Below are positions 1 to 7,389 of a stretch of 58,834 nucleotides of DNA, one piece after another (position 1 is the first letter of the stretch; each line of letters opens with the position of its first letter). Position numbers and translations under genes: made by a program. Under the pieces are notes generated by a model that worked only from the letters and a program-made list of their open reading frames with translations, made no database searches and was not told where the DNA came from. The DNA comes from Sphingomonas sp. Lineage in GTDB: Bacteria; Pseudomonadota; Alphaproteobacteria; Sphingomonadales; Sphingomonadaceae. The stretch spans positions 1 through 58,834 of the forward strand of contig NZ_JAIEPC010000012.1 in the NCBI RefSeq assembly GCF_019749955.1. The letters run 5' to 3'.

Positions 1-263
1 CGCTCGCCGGCTTCCACCAGCTCAACTACGGCATGTTCGAGCTGGCGCGCGGTTACAAGGATCGCGGCATGGCGGCCTATAGCGAGCTGCAGCAGGCCGA
101 ATTCGCCGCCGAAGTGAACGGCTACACCGCGACGCGCCACCAGCGCGAAGTCGGCACCGGCTATTTCGATCTGGTCGCGCAAGCAGTCGCGGGCGGCGAA
201 AGCTCGACCACCGCGCTGGCCGAATCGACCGAGGCGGCACAGTTCGCGACCGAAGCGGCCTGA
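1..263 (+). CDS. aceA: Isocitrate lyase, C-terminal fragment (gene begins before the window)
   Basis: The open frame enters from the left edge (codons in phase with base 3) and ends at TGA 261-263, giving about 86 residues. The stretch with [20 protein letters not shown], then [14 protein letters not shown] and SSTTAL near the end, matches the conserved C-terminus of isocitrate lyase as I know the family. The enzyme splits isocitrate into glyoxylate and succinate in the glyoxylate bypass, in the cytoplasm. The catalytic KKCGH region lies upstream of the window, so activity cannot be judged. A strong hairpin terminator follows 67 bases after the stop. Confidence is high for the family; it could only be confused with other members of the ICL/PEPM superfamily. 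Confidence 0.88.
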   Translation, partial: LAGFHQLNYGMFELARGYKDRGMAAYSELQQAEFAAEVNGYTATRHQREVGTGYFDLVAQAVAGGESSTTALAESTEAAQFATEAA

Positions 264-329
264 TCGCTAGCCTTTCAGTTTCGGGCCGACGCGAAAACGC
301 GCGGTACCGCTTTCCTGGGGAGGAAAGGT

Positions 330-360
330 GCCCGCCGGAGGACGACTCCGGCGGGCATTT
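330..360 (+). terminator. Rho-independent-type terminator after isocitrate lyase
   Basis: A perfect 11-bp stem (GCCCGCCGGAG at 330-340, complement at 346-356) closes a 5-base loop and is followed by ATTTTC. It ends the aceA transcript. It also lies just beyond the stop codon of the convergent toxin gene and could serve both strands, though the T-run is better on the plus strand. Confidence 0.75.
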
Positions 361-371
361 TCATGGGCAAC

Positions 372-761
372 TCAGGCGGAGATATGTTCGCGGAACCAGT
401 CGGCAAGCGCCTCGACGGTGAGTTCACCCGCCGCGAGCGCCAGAAAGGTCGTCACCATTTCAACGTCACTACATGTCAGCTCATACCCATTGAGGACAAG
501 GAAGGTTTCGCTCACGACCGCTGCCGTCCGCTTGTTGCCATCAACAAACGGATGGTTTTTCGCGATCCAGAACGCATAGCTCGCGGCCAGCTCGGCAACG
601 TCAGGCTCCCCATAAGCGACGAGGTTAAGCGGACGCGCCATAGCGCTTTCGAGCATGTTGAGATCACGCACGCCCGAAGCCCCGCCATGTTCGGCAAGCT
701 GCTCCTCGTGCGCGGCCAGCGCGACCTTCAGGTCGACCCAGATCCAGTCTTTGTCGACCAT
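372..761 (-). CDS. doc: Fic/Doc-family toxin
   Basis: This 129-residue protein contains the Doc/Fic active-site motif HPFVDGNKRTA at residues 70-80, with the catalytic His and the phosphate-binding loop intact. Doc-type toxins phosphorylate EF-Tu and halt translation; other Fic proteins transfer AMP, and the sequence alone does not fix which reaction applies here. I chose ATG 761 because it lies one base after the stop of the upstream antitoxin gene (TGA at 765-763). A longer frame to 788 would overlap the antitoxin. Its length matches the short death-on-curing subfamily. Together with the AbrB-like partner it forms a complete two-gene toxin-antitoxin operon. Confidence 0.85.
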   Translation of the reverse strand: MVDKDWIWVDLKVALAAHEEQLAEHGGASGVRDLNMLESAMARPLNLVAYGEPDVAELAASYAFWIAKNHPFVDGNKRTAAVVSETFLVLNGYELTCSDVEMVTTFLALAAGELTVEALADWFREHISA

Positions 762-762
762 A

Positions 763-990
763 TCACTTGGCCAGTTCGCGCAGCGCATTGCGGCGGCGCG
801 CCATCACCTCGCGCGCAACCGCCATCTGATCCTCAAATTCAGGATCGGTCCGCGAGAGCGAGACGCCCTCGGGCGTTTCGACGACGCTCAACTCATCCCC
901 CAGTGACACACGCAGGCGCGCCAGCACGTCCTTGGGCAGGATGACGCCGGTGGAATTCCCGATCTTGATGAGCTTGAGTGGCTTGTTCAT
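763..990 (-). CDS. AbrB/MazE-like (SpoVT-fold) antitoxin of the Doc pair
   Basis: The product is 75 residues. The N-terminal part (KLIKIGNSTGVILPKDVLARL, then a second beta pattern with DELSVVETPEG) is the swapped-hairpin AbrB DNA-binding fold, and the acidic/basic C-terminal half is likely the toxin-binding tail. Such proteins repress their own operon and neutralise the toxin. ATG 990 is preferred over the in-frame ATG at 1014, because a TATAAC box lies only a few bases upstream of 990 and the fold begins immediately. Doc is classically paired with Phd, so pairing with an AbrB-type antitoxin is a known but less common combination. Confidence 0.75.
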   Translation of the reverse strand: MNKPLKLIKIGNSTGVILPKDVLARLRVSLGDELSVVETPEGVSLSRTDPEFEDQMAVAREVMARRRNALRELAK

Positions 991-1044
991 ACAAAAGTTA
1001 TAACATTCAGCCACGCCCTTTGCAACCGGCGCGTTGCCAAACGC

Positions 1045-1704
1045 CTAGCGCGGCATCGTCGTTGCGGCGGGGCTCGGCGGCGGCACCGCAGTGCTGCCCT
1101 CAGGCACCAGCTCGACCACGTCGAGGATCGATTCGAAGCGCGGGTAGGGCAGCACCAGCCGCCAGCGCTTGTCGCCAACGCGCTCGACATAGCCAACCAG
1201 ATCGCGCGAGGCATCGCGGCCATATTGCATCGCGCGCCGCTCGTCGCCGATCACCAGCGTGCCGAGAAACACTGCGCGCGACGCCGTATCGCGGAAGAAC
1301 GCTCCCGCTGGACGCTGCGCGCCTTCGAGCTTGTAGAAGGTTGGCAGCGTGCCATCAGTCCCGACCCGACAGGCAAAATCGGGATAGCTCGTGAATTCGG
1401 CCATCGCCGTGCCCTTGGCGCCGAGCTTGAAAACGCGGCAGCGATAGCGCCCGGCCGGCGGTATCGCGCCCGAATAGGCGCGGTCGGGGTCGAACAGCGC
1501 GCCGCCTGCAACGATCTTGTCGACATTCGCCTTGCGCGCGTGATCAAGCGCTTCGATCCACGCCTGCCGCCAGTTGCGCAGCCGCGTCCGGTCGCTCGCC
1601 GTTGCCACGCGCCGCCAGTCGAGTTCCTCGGCGTCCGCTGCTTGTACGGGGGGCACCAACGCGGCACCCGCCAGCAACATTGCCGACACAATCATCCTAC
1701 GCAT
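1045..1704 (-). CDS. Exported protein, DUF4893-like, function unknown
   Basis: The product is about 219 residues. A cleavable signal peptide (MRRMIVSAMLLAGAALVPP, cut after VQAADA) sends it to the periplasm. ATG 1704 has a GGGGGAG ribosome site just upstream; the frame extends to 1737 but that start has no comparable site. The mature part contains LDWRRVATASDRTRLRNW and a cysteine pair (YRCRVFK and DFACRVG) that may form a disulfide. I recall this pattern from the DUF4893 family of sphingomonads, but cannot confirm it here. No catalytic motif is recognisable, and it has no operon partner. Confidence 0.7.
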   Translation of the reverse strand: MRRMIVSAMLLAGAALVPPVQAADAEELDWRRVATASDRTRLRNWRQAWIEALDHARKANVDKIVAGGALFDPDRAYSGAIPPAGRYRCRVFKLGAKGTAMAEFTSYPDFACRVGTDGTLPTFYKLEGAQRPAGAFFRDTASRAVFLGTLVIGDERRAMQYGRDASRDLVGYVERVGDKRWRLVLPYPRFESILDVVELVPEGSTAVPPPSPAATTMPR

Positions 1705-1769
1705 TATTCTCCCCCGGCCGCGCGCATAATCAATCACGCGGAATCGGGATTGCCAAGGCGTTTCAACGG

Positions 1770-2555
1770 TCAGGCGGCGGTCCAGCCACCATCGATCGAC
1801 AAATTGGTTCCGGTGATCGATTTTGCCTCATCGCGGCACAGATAAAGCGCGAGCGCGGCGACCTGTTCCGATGTCACGAATTCCTTGGTCGGCTGCGCGT
1901 CGAGCAACACGTCGTTGATGACCTGCTCGCGGGTCAGCCCGCGCGTCGCCATCGTATCGGGGATCTGCTTTTCAACGAGCGGGGTCCAGACATAGCCGGG
2001 GCTGATCGCATTGACGGTAATCCCGAACGTCGCAACTTCGAGCGCAACAGTCTTGGTCAGCCCGATGATGCCGTGCTTGGCCATGACATAGGCCGACTTG
2101 TTGGGGCTCGCGACCAGCGAATGCGCCGACGCGGTCGAGATGATCCGGCCCCATTTGGCTGCCTTCATGTGCGGCACCGCCGCGCGCATCAGATACCAGG
2201 CCGATGTCATGTTGATCTTGATGATCGCTTCGAACTTGTCGGCCGGGAACTCCTCGATCGGGCTGACATGCTGGATGCCGGCATTGTTGACGATAATGTC
2301 GGGGCCGCCCAGTTCGGCATGGCAGCGCGCGACCATCGCGGCGATCGCATCGGGATTGGTCATGTCGGCCGCGTCGTAAAGCGCCTTGGCACCGCTTATC
2401 GCTTCGAGCGCGGCACGCTCGGCCTCGATAGCGGCGGCGTCGCCAAAGCCATTGATCATCACGCTGGCGCCTTCGGCCGCGAAGGCCTTTGCGTATTCAA
2501 GCCCGATGCCAGACGTCGAGCCGGTAATGATCGCGCTTTTACCTTTAAGGAACAT
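1770..2555 (-). CDS. bdhA: 3-hydroxybutyrate dehydrogenase (short-chain dehydrogenase/reductase)
   Basis: This 261-residue classical SDR carries the NAD-binding motif TGSTSGIG at residues 11-18, NNAG at 90-93, and the catalytic Tyr156/Lys160 (YVMAK). The segments HVSPIEEFP and VWTPLVEKQIPD are typical of D-beta-hydroxybutyrate dehydrogenase, which oxidises 3-hydroxybutyrate to acetoacetate in the cytoplasm during polyhydroxybutyrate or ketone-body breakdown. It is the second gene of an operon: its ATG lies inside the last codons of the upstream patatin gene (11-base overlap), implying translational coupling. The substrate is assigned by family resemblance. Confidence 0.87.
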   Translation of the reverse strand: MFLKGKSAIITGSTSGIGLEYAKAFAAEGASVMINGFGDAAAIEAERAALEAISGAKALYDAADMTNPDAIAAMVARCHAELGGPDIIVNNAGIQHVSPIEEFPADKFEAIIKINMTSAWYLMRAAVPHMKAAKWGRIISTASAHSLVASPNKSAYVMAKHGIIGLTKTVALEVATFGITVNAISPGYVWTPLVEKQIPDTMATRGLTREQVINDVLLDAQPTKEFVTSEQVAALALYLCRDEAKSITGTNLSIDGGWTAA

Positions 2556-3747
2556 TTGCTGACTCCACAGGTCGGGATTTGCAAGGATTGCTGTGCTTCA
2601 CGCCATTCAGCGCGCAGAGATCAAACGCCGCCGTCGTCCCATCGGCGATGTTATGGGCGATGAGTTCGGCGCCGAGCATTGTCTGCTCGATCGCGATAAC
2701 GCCCGCCATCCAGTGTTCGTGCATCGTCCGCGCCGAAAATTCGAAACCGCGCGATCCGCCTTCCCATTCAGTGGGGCGGTGGATGAGCTGGACGAGGCTG
2801 ACCGGATGTTCGTCGGCCATCGCGGCCAGCGCAGCGACATCGGGGTCCTGGGATAATTCGGGCGGCAGCTTTGCCAGCACCTTGTTGATCGCCTCGCGCT
2901 CACGGCGCAGCTTGATCACCTGGTCAGAAATCTGGCGCGTGCGGCTTGAATAGCGGATTTCCTGCTGGCGCGTGACGACGTCCATGATCGTTCGTGGCTG
3001 CTCGGCGTTCGCTGGAAACAGGTCGACCTGGAATGCCAGCAACGGCTCCCGTTGATTGTCGAGCACATGGCTGAGCGGGGTGTTCGACACCAGGCCGCCA
3101 TCCCACCACCAGCGCCCGTCAATCTCCACCGGCGGCAGGCCCGGCGGCAGCGCGCCCGATGCCATGATATGGCGTGCATCGATCCGGTCGGTGGTGGTGT
3201 CGAAATACCGGAAATTGCCGCTTTCGACATCGACCGCACCCACCGAAAGCCGCATTGGGCCATCATTCACCAGATCCCAATCGATCAGATCATCGAGCGT
3301 CTTTTTAAGTGGCGTCGAATCATAATAGCTTAGCGCCGCGATCGATCCGGGGGTGGCGAAGCTTGGGTGCAGCAACCTTGGGCTGAAAAACCCCGGCACG
3401 CCGCCCGCCATCACCATGCCCGCCGACCATTCATGCAAAAATTCGCGGACATGATCATTGGGAAAGATCGGAAAGCTCGGCAGCGCGCTGGTCAGCCTGT
3501 CCCAAAAGCTGCGCAATTGCGAGACGCGGCGTTCGGGCGGATTGCCAGCGACGATTGCCGCGTTGATCGCCCCAATGGAAATGCCCGCGACCCAATCAAT
3601 CTCGATCTCGCTGGCCGCCAGGCCTTCGATAACGCCGGCCTGAAAGCTGCCCAGAGCACCGCCCCCCTGTAGCACCAGCGCGACGCAATCGGGGAGCGGC
3701 ATTGCCTTGGCGCGGCGCTGACGGCGGGGGGAGTCGGGGGTGGCCAT
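2545..3747 (-). CDS. Patatin-like phospholipase with DUF3734-type C-terminus
   Basis: The product is 400 residues from ATG 3747, which has an AAGGAAG ribosome site; a longer frame to 3849 lacks one. The patatin core is complete: the oxyanion loop GGGALG at residues 28-33, nucleophile elbow GISIG with Ser57, and the DGG motif (WWWDGGLVSNTP) supplying the dyad Asp. The C-terminal region with TRQISDQVIKLRRER matches the DUF3734 extension. Patatins hydrolyse lipid acyl esters. The tight overlap with bdhA suggests a role in storage-polymer or lipid turnover yielding 3-hydroxybutyrate, which is inference from context. Confidence 0.85.
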   Translation of the reverse strand: MATPDSPRRQRRAKAMPLPDCVALVLQGGGALGSFQAGVIEGLAASEIEIDWVAGISIGAINAAIVAGNPPERRVSQLRSFWDRLTSALPSFPIFPNDHVREFLHEWSAGMVMAGGVPGFFSPRLLHPSFATPGSIAALSYYDSTPLKKTLDDLIDWDLVNDGPMRLSVGAVDVESGNFRYFDTTTDRIDARHIMASGALPPGLPPVEIDGRWWWDGGLVSNTPLSHVLDNQREPLLAFQVDLFPANAEQPRTIMDVVTRQQEIRYSSRTRQISDQVIKLRREREAINKVLAKLPPELSQDPDVAALAAMADEHPVSLVQLIHRPTEWEGGSRGFEFSARTMHEHWMAGVIAIEQTMLGAELIAHNIADGTTAAFDLCALNGVKHSNPCKSRPVESANVP

Positions 3748-3874
3748 GGCCGCTTCCTTGGCCCCATTCGCAGGGCCAATCAACGCCCGTTCGGCGACCA
3801 GCGTCCCAGCCGCGTCTGATCGCTTGCAACACCGCACCGAGTTGCGCATTCATGCCGCTTAACCACAGGGGGCG

Positions 3875-4807
3875 ATGATGCGGCTCGACGATTTCGACAA
3901 TGATATCGAAGTGGGCGATCAGCGCGGCCAGGGCGGCGGCGGATTCGGCTTTGGCGGCGGCGGGGGCGGGGGCGGCGGGCTGCTGCTTGGGCTGCTGCCG
4001 TTGGTGTTCAGCCGCTTCGGCTGCGGCGGCGTGGCGGTGCTCCTCGCGGTACTGTTCTTCGTCGGCGGCGGTCTGCCGTTGCTGTCGACCGGCGGCGGCG
4101 CGCCGAGTTCTGGCCCGGTCGCCTCCGCACCGCCCGCTGGCACTGGTCAGGGCGGCGCGGCCGAAGCCTGCCGTGTCGATGCTGCAAGCAAAGCCGCTTG
4201 CGACGCCTTCAGCTCCGCCAACCGCACGTGGCGCGCGCTGTTCAAGCAAGCGGGCCAAGCCTATGACCCGCCGATGCTGCAATTTTATGGCGGCTCGGGC
4301 CGGTCGGGCTGCGGCGCCGCACAGGCGGCGATGGGGCCATTTTATTGCCCCGGCGATCAAGGCATTTATCTCGACACGAGCTTCTTCGATGAACTTGCCA
4401 ATCGCTTCGGCGCGAAGGGCGATTTTGCCGCCAATTATGTGATGGCGCATGAATTCGGCCACCACATCCAGAACCTGCTCGGCACATCGGACAAGGTGTC
4501 GCGCGCGCAGCGGCGCGCAAGCGAGCGCGAGGGCAATGCGCTGTCGGTACAGCTCGAACTTCAGGCCGATTGCTATGCCGGGGTCTGGGGTGCGGTGAAC
4601 AAGGATCGGCTCGATCCGGGCGACATTGAGGAAGGGCTGACGGCGGCGAACGCGATCGGCGACGACACGCTGCAACGCGAAGCGCAAGGCCGCGTCGTCC
4701 CCGACAGCTTCACCCACGGCAGCAGCGCCGACCGGATGAAATGGCTCAAGCGCGGGCTCGACACCGGCGATCCGAACCAGTGCGATACTTTCAGCGGGGC
4801 GAATTGA
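3875..4807 (+). CDS. Neutral zinc metallopeptidase (YpfJ family), membrane-anchored
   Basis: The product is 310 residues. After a short acidic head comes a glycine-rich stretch (about residues 20-35), one hydrophobic segment (about 36-70), and a C-terminal domain with the zinc motif HEFGHH at 192-197 and a downstream glutamate region (LELQADCYAGVWG), typical of the YpfJ 'putative neutral zinc metallopeptidase' family. The topology suggests a periplasmic catalytic domain. Physiological substrates of this family are not established. ATG 3875 and ATG 3878 are adjacent and cannot be separated. The next gene begins at its stop codon. Confidence 0.85.
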   Translation: MMRLDDFDNDIEVGDQRGQGGGGFGFGGGGGGGGGLLLGLLPLVFSRFGCGGVAVLLAVLFFVGGGLPLLSTGGGAPSSGPVASAPPAGTGQGGAAEACRVDAASKAACDAFSSANRTWRALFKQAGQAYDPPMLQFYGGSGRSGCGAAQAAMGPFYCPGDQGIYLDTSFFDELANRFGAKGDFAANYVMAHEFGHHIQNLLGTSDKVSRAQRRASEREGNALSVQLELQADCYAGVWGAVNKDRLDPGDIEEGLTAANAIGDDTLQREAQGRVVPDSFTHGSSADRMKWLKRGLDTGDPNQCDTFSGAN

Positions 4808-5433
4808 TCGAGCCTACGCTGATCCGGCACTTTGCGACGGGTTGGGCGCGAACGCGTCGCGTGCCGCCGCCGATTGTTGAAGGGCATGCGCTGCGGATCG
4901 AGGTGGGTCAGCCCGACCAGATTCGCCGCTTCGTGTTCCCCGACCCGCCCGCCGGTATCGCCGAGGTTGGCGCGCGGATCGACCAACCGGGCATCTTCCT
5001 CAAGACATGGATCGTCCCAGAGGCCGTCCAAGCCCTGCTGCCGCCGTGCTGGCATGTCGAGCAGACCGGTACGATGATGACGCTCGACGCGCTGCCGACG
5101 GGCGCCGCCCCGCTCGCCGATGGATTCGCGCTCAACCTGGACGATCTTGGAGATGTCGTCGCGGTTCGCGTAACCGCCGCCGCTGGCACGCCCACCGCGC
5201 GCGGCTTGCTGACCGTGATCGACGGCTGGGCGCTCCACGACCGCATCCACGTCGAAGCACCCTATCGCCGCCTTGGCCTTGGTCGGGCGGTGATGCAGTC
5301 GCTCGGCGCCGAAGGCGCGCGTCGCGGGGCGCAGCACGGCATCCTCGCCGCCACCGACATGGGGCGAGCGCTCTACCAGTCGATCGGTTGGCAGGCACGC
5401 GCCCCCTGGACCACGGCGCAGATCATGCCGTGA
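4804..5433 (+). CDS. GNAT-family N-acetyltransferase
   Basis: The product is 209 residues if translation begins at TTG 4804, which overlaps the TGA of the metallopeptidase gene; an ATG at 4741 would place 67 bases inside that gene. The C-terminal part has the acetyl-CoA pattern VEAPYRRLGLGRAVMQSLG followed by ILAATDMGRALYQSIGW, the usual motif A/B of GNAT enzymes. The N-terminal half resembles no domain I can name and may be a degenerate second GNAT fold. The acceptor substrate is unknown. Close coupling to the peptidase suggests co-expression. Confidence 0.75.
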   Translation: MIEPTLIRHFATGWARTRRVPPPIVEGHALRIEVGQPDQIRRFVFPDPPAGIAEVGARIDQPGIFLKTWIVPEAVQALLPPCWHVEQTGTMMTLDALPTGAAPLADGFALNLDDLGDVVAVRVTAAAGTPTARGLLTVIDGWALHDRIHVEAPYRRLGLGRAVMQSLGAEGARRGAQHGILAATDMGRALYQSIGWQARAPWTTAQIMP

Positions 5434-5477
5434 CAGCAGCGGTTGCATATTTTAGGCTTTACCACTAAATTGCTCGA

Positions 5478-5708
5478 ATGGACCGAGCGATCTCAGCAAG
5501 TGATGCCAACCAACGCTTTTCAGAAGTGTTGCGTGAGGTAGCTGAAGGCGAGAGTTTCACCGTCATGTCGCGGGGCCGGGCCGTCGCTCGTGTGCTTCCC
5601 GTGGACCGCGAAAGCGAACAGCGGGCAATTGAACGGCTGCTCGCGTTCGTCGAAACCCTGCCTTTCTGCACAGCGGGCGATTGGACACGCGACAATTTGT
5701 ACGAATGA
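5478..5708 (+). CDS. Phd/YefM-type antitoxin
   Basis: The 76-residue protein starts with MDRAISASDANQRFSEVLRE and continues with GESFTVMSRGRAVARVLPVD, the characteristic Phd/YefM dimerisation and DNA-binding fold. The C-terminal part (TAGDWTRDNLYE) is the expected toxin-binding tail. It overlaps the downstream PIN-domain gene by four bases (ATGA), so toxin translation is coupled to antitoxin translation. Such antitoxins repress their own promoter. Confidence is high for the family; the partner type makes this a VapBC-like rather than a Phd-Doc module. Confidence 0.85.
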   Translation: MDRAISASDANQRFSEVLREVAEGESFTVMSRGRAVARVLPVDRESEQRAIERLLAFVETLPFCTAGDWTRDNLYE

Positions 5709-6163
5709 AGCGCGTTGCGCTGGATACGAACATCCTCGCTTATCTGGTTGGGGTCAGGCGTGCTGCCGAAGATGACGGCAAAATTCACGCCATCCGGCGG
5801 CTGATTGCCGATCTCGCGCGTCAGACGACCCTCATTGCGCCGGCGCAAACGCTCGGAGAGTTGATCGTCGTGCTTCGGCGCGCAGGCAAAAGTGCCGAAG
5901 AAGCACGGGCCATCGTTCTTGAAACTGCTGATGGCTTCGGCACGGCGGCAAGCGAGCGTCAAACCATGGTCGCGGCGACCGACCTGATGGTCGACCACCA
6001 CTTCCAGTTTTGGGATGCGCTGATCGTAACTGCCGCGATCGAGGCCGGATGCACGTTGCTGTTTTCGGAGGACATGCAGCATGGCTTTGTCGTGCGCGGG
6101 TTGACGATCGTCAACCCGCTCGCGCCCGTCCGCCACCCAAAGCTTGCGGCACTCGTCAGCTAA
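5705..6163 (+). CDS. vapC: PIN-domain ribonuclease toxin (VapC type)
   Basis: The product is 152 residues from ATG 5705, which overlaps the antitoxin stop; an ATG at 5681 lies inside the antitoxin gene. The PIN acidic residues are all visible: Asp in ALDTNILAYL, Glu in LGELIVVLRRAG, Asp in FWDALIVTAA and Asp in LLFSEDMQHG. VapC toxins are Mg-dependent endoribonucleases that cut tRNA or rRNA. The C-terminus (TIVNPLAP) is typical of the family. The pair appears complete and functional. Confidence 0.85.
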   Translation: MKRVALDTNILAYLVGVRRAAEDDGKIHAIRRLIADLARQTTLIAPAQTLGELIVVLRRAGKSAEEARAIVLETADGFGTAASERQTMVAATDLMVDHHFQFWDALIVTAAIEAGCTLLFSEDMQHGFVVRGLTIVNPLAPVRHPKLAALVS

Positions 6164-6170
6164 GGCTTGG

Positions 6171-7160
6171 TCAAACCCGAACCAGCATCTTGCCCTTGTT
6201 GCCGCCGCTGAACAGACCAAGAAAGGCGTCAGGCATACTCGCCAGCCCTTCGTGAATCGTTTCTTCGCGCACGAGCTGGCCGCTCTGGAGCCAGCCGCCC
6301 ATCTCGTTGTAGAATTCGCCCGCCCGGCTCATGTAATCGCTGACGATGAAGCCCTGGATGCGGATGCGCGCGCCGATGATCCGCGCGGCAAAGCGTAGCT
6401 CGGTCGGCGCGCCGGTGTTGTACATCTCGATCATCCCGCAAATCGCAAAACGCGCGCGTTCATTGGCGAGGCCGAGCGCGGCATCGAGATGTTCGCCGCC
6501 GACATTGTCGAAATAGACGTCGATGCCATTGGGCGCGACGGCGGCGAGCTGCTTGATCAGCGGCGTGCCGTCCTTGTAATCGATCACCGCATCGGCACCG
6601 AGCGAGGACACCCACGCGCATTTGTCGGCGCCGCCGGCCGAGCCGATCACGGTCATGCCCTTGGCCTTGGCGATCTGCACCACGGTCGAACCGACCGCCC
6701 CCGCCGCTGCCGAGACAAACACGACATCGCCGGGCTTCGCACTCGCGACTTCGAGCAGGCCGAAATAGGCGGTCATCCCCGGCATGCCGAGCTGGCCCAG
6801 AAACGCCTGCGGATCGACGCCGAGCGCGGGCACGCGCTGGGCCTGGCTGGCCGGGATCACTGCTTCGTCGCGCCAGCCCGCCATGTGCAGCACCAGATCG
6901 CCCACGGCAAAGCCCTCTGCCGCGCTCTCGGTGATTTCACCGACCGCGCCGCCCTGCATCGGCTCGCCGAGCACGAAGGGGGGCGTATAGCTTTTCACAT
7001 CGTTCATCCGCCCGCGCATATAGGGATCGACCGACAGCCAGTGGTTGGCGATGCGGATCTGACCTGGCTCGAGCGCGGGCGACGCGACATCGATCAGCGC
7101 GAAGTTATCGTGCGTCGGGGTGCCGTTCGGACGTGATGCCAAAGTCCATGCCTGTGCCAT
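6171..7160 (-). CDS. NADP-dependent medium-chain oxidoreductase (CurA / 2-alkenal reductase type)
   Basis: The product is 329 residues from ATG 7160, behind a GAGGAGAG ribosome site; upstream in-frame codons to 7175 are less likely. The N-terminal segment WLSVDPYMRGRMND and the nucleotide-binding loop AGAVGS at residues 153-158 in the Rossmann domain (SAAAGAVGSTVVQIAKAKG) identify the zinc-free leukotriene-B4 dehydrogenase/CurA group of the MDR superfamily. These enzymes reduce the C=C bond of alpha,beta-unsaturated carbonyls with NADPH. The gene is convergent with the PIN toxin gene, seven bases apart. The precise substrate is unknown. Confidence 0.85.
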   Translation of the reverse strand: MAQAWTLASRPNGTPTHDNFALIDVASPALEPGQIRIANHWLSVDPYMRGRMNDVKSYTPPFVLGEPMQGGAVGEITESAAEGFAVGDLVLHMAGWRDEAVIPASQAQRVPALGVDPQAFLGQLGMPGMTAYFGLLEVASAKPGDVVFVSAAAGAVGSTVVQIAKAKGMTVIGSAGGADKCAWVSSLGADAVIDYKDGTPLIKQLAAVAPNGIDVYFDNVGGEHLDAALGLANERARFAICGMIEMYNTGAPTELRFAARIIGARIRIQGFIVSDYMSRAGEFYNEMGGWLQSGQLVREETIHEGLASMPDAFLGLFSGGNKGKMLVRV

Positions 7161-7305
7161 GCGCTCTCTCCTCAATTTATGATTTCGCCGCCGAGCCTAG
7201 GCGCGAAGCGTTGCAGCATGCAACGCAAAAAAGGGGCTGATGGAGCGCGCTGCCGCGCAGTTGCATCGGCGCGAAACTGCCGGTAATGGCGTCCGCTCCG
7301 GCGGC

Positions 7306-7381
7306 GGGGCTGTAGCTCAGATGGGAGAGCGCTGCAATCGCACTGCAGAGGTCAGGGGTTCGATTCCCCTCAGCTCCACCA
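7306..7381 (+). tRNA. tRNA-Ala, anticodon CGC
   Basis: A complete cloverleaf can be folded: acceptor stem GGGGCTG/CAGCTCC, D-arm GCTCAGATGGGAGAGC, anticodon stem CTGCA/TGCAG with loop ATCGCAC (anticodon CGC, reading GCG), T-arm AGGGG-TTCGATT-CCCCT, discriminator A at 7378 and encoded CCA at 7379-7381. GCG alanine codons are heavily used in this GC-rich window. The 3' end lies eight bases from the stop codon of the convergent sugar transporter gene. Confidence 0.95.
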
Positions 7382-7389
7382 CCGCCCGA

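Noticed and set aside
7306..7381. tRNA flanked by an integrative element
   Set aside because: No integrase, excisionase or direct repeat of the tRNA end was seen in the window; kept only as a weak hypothesis.
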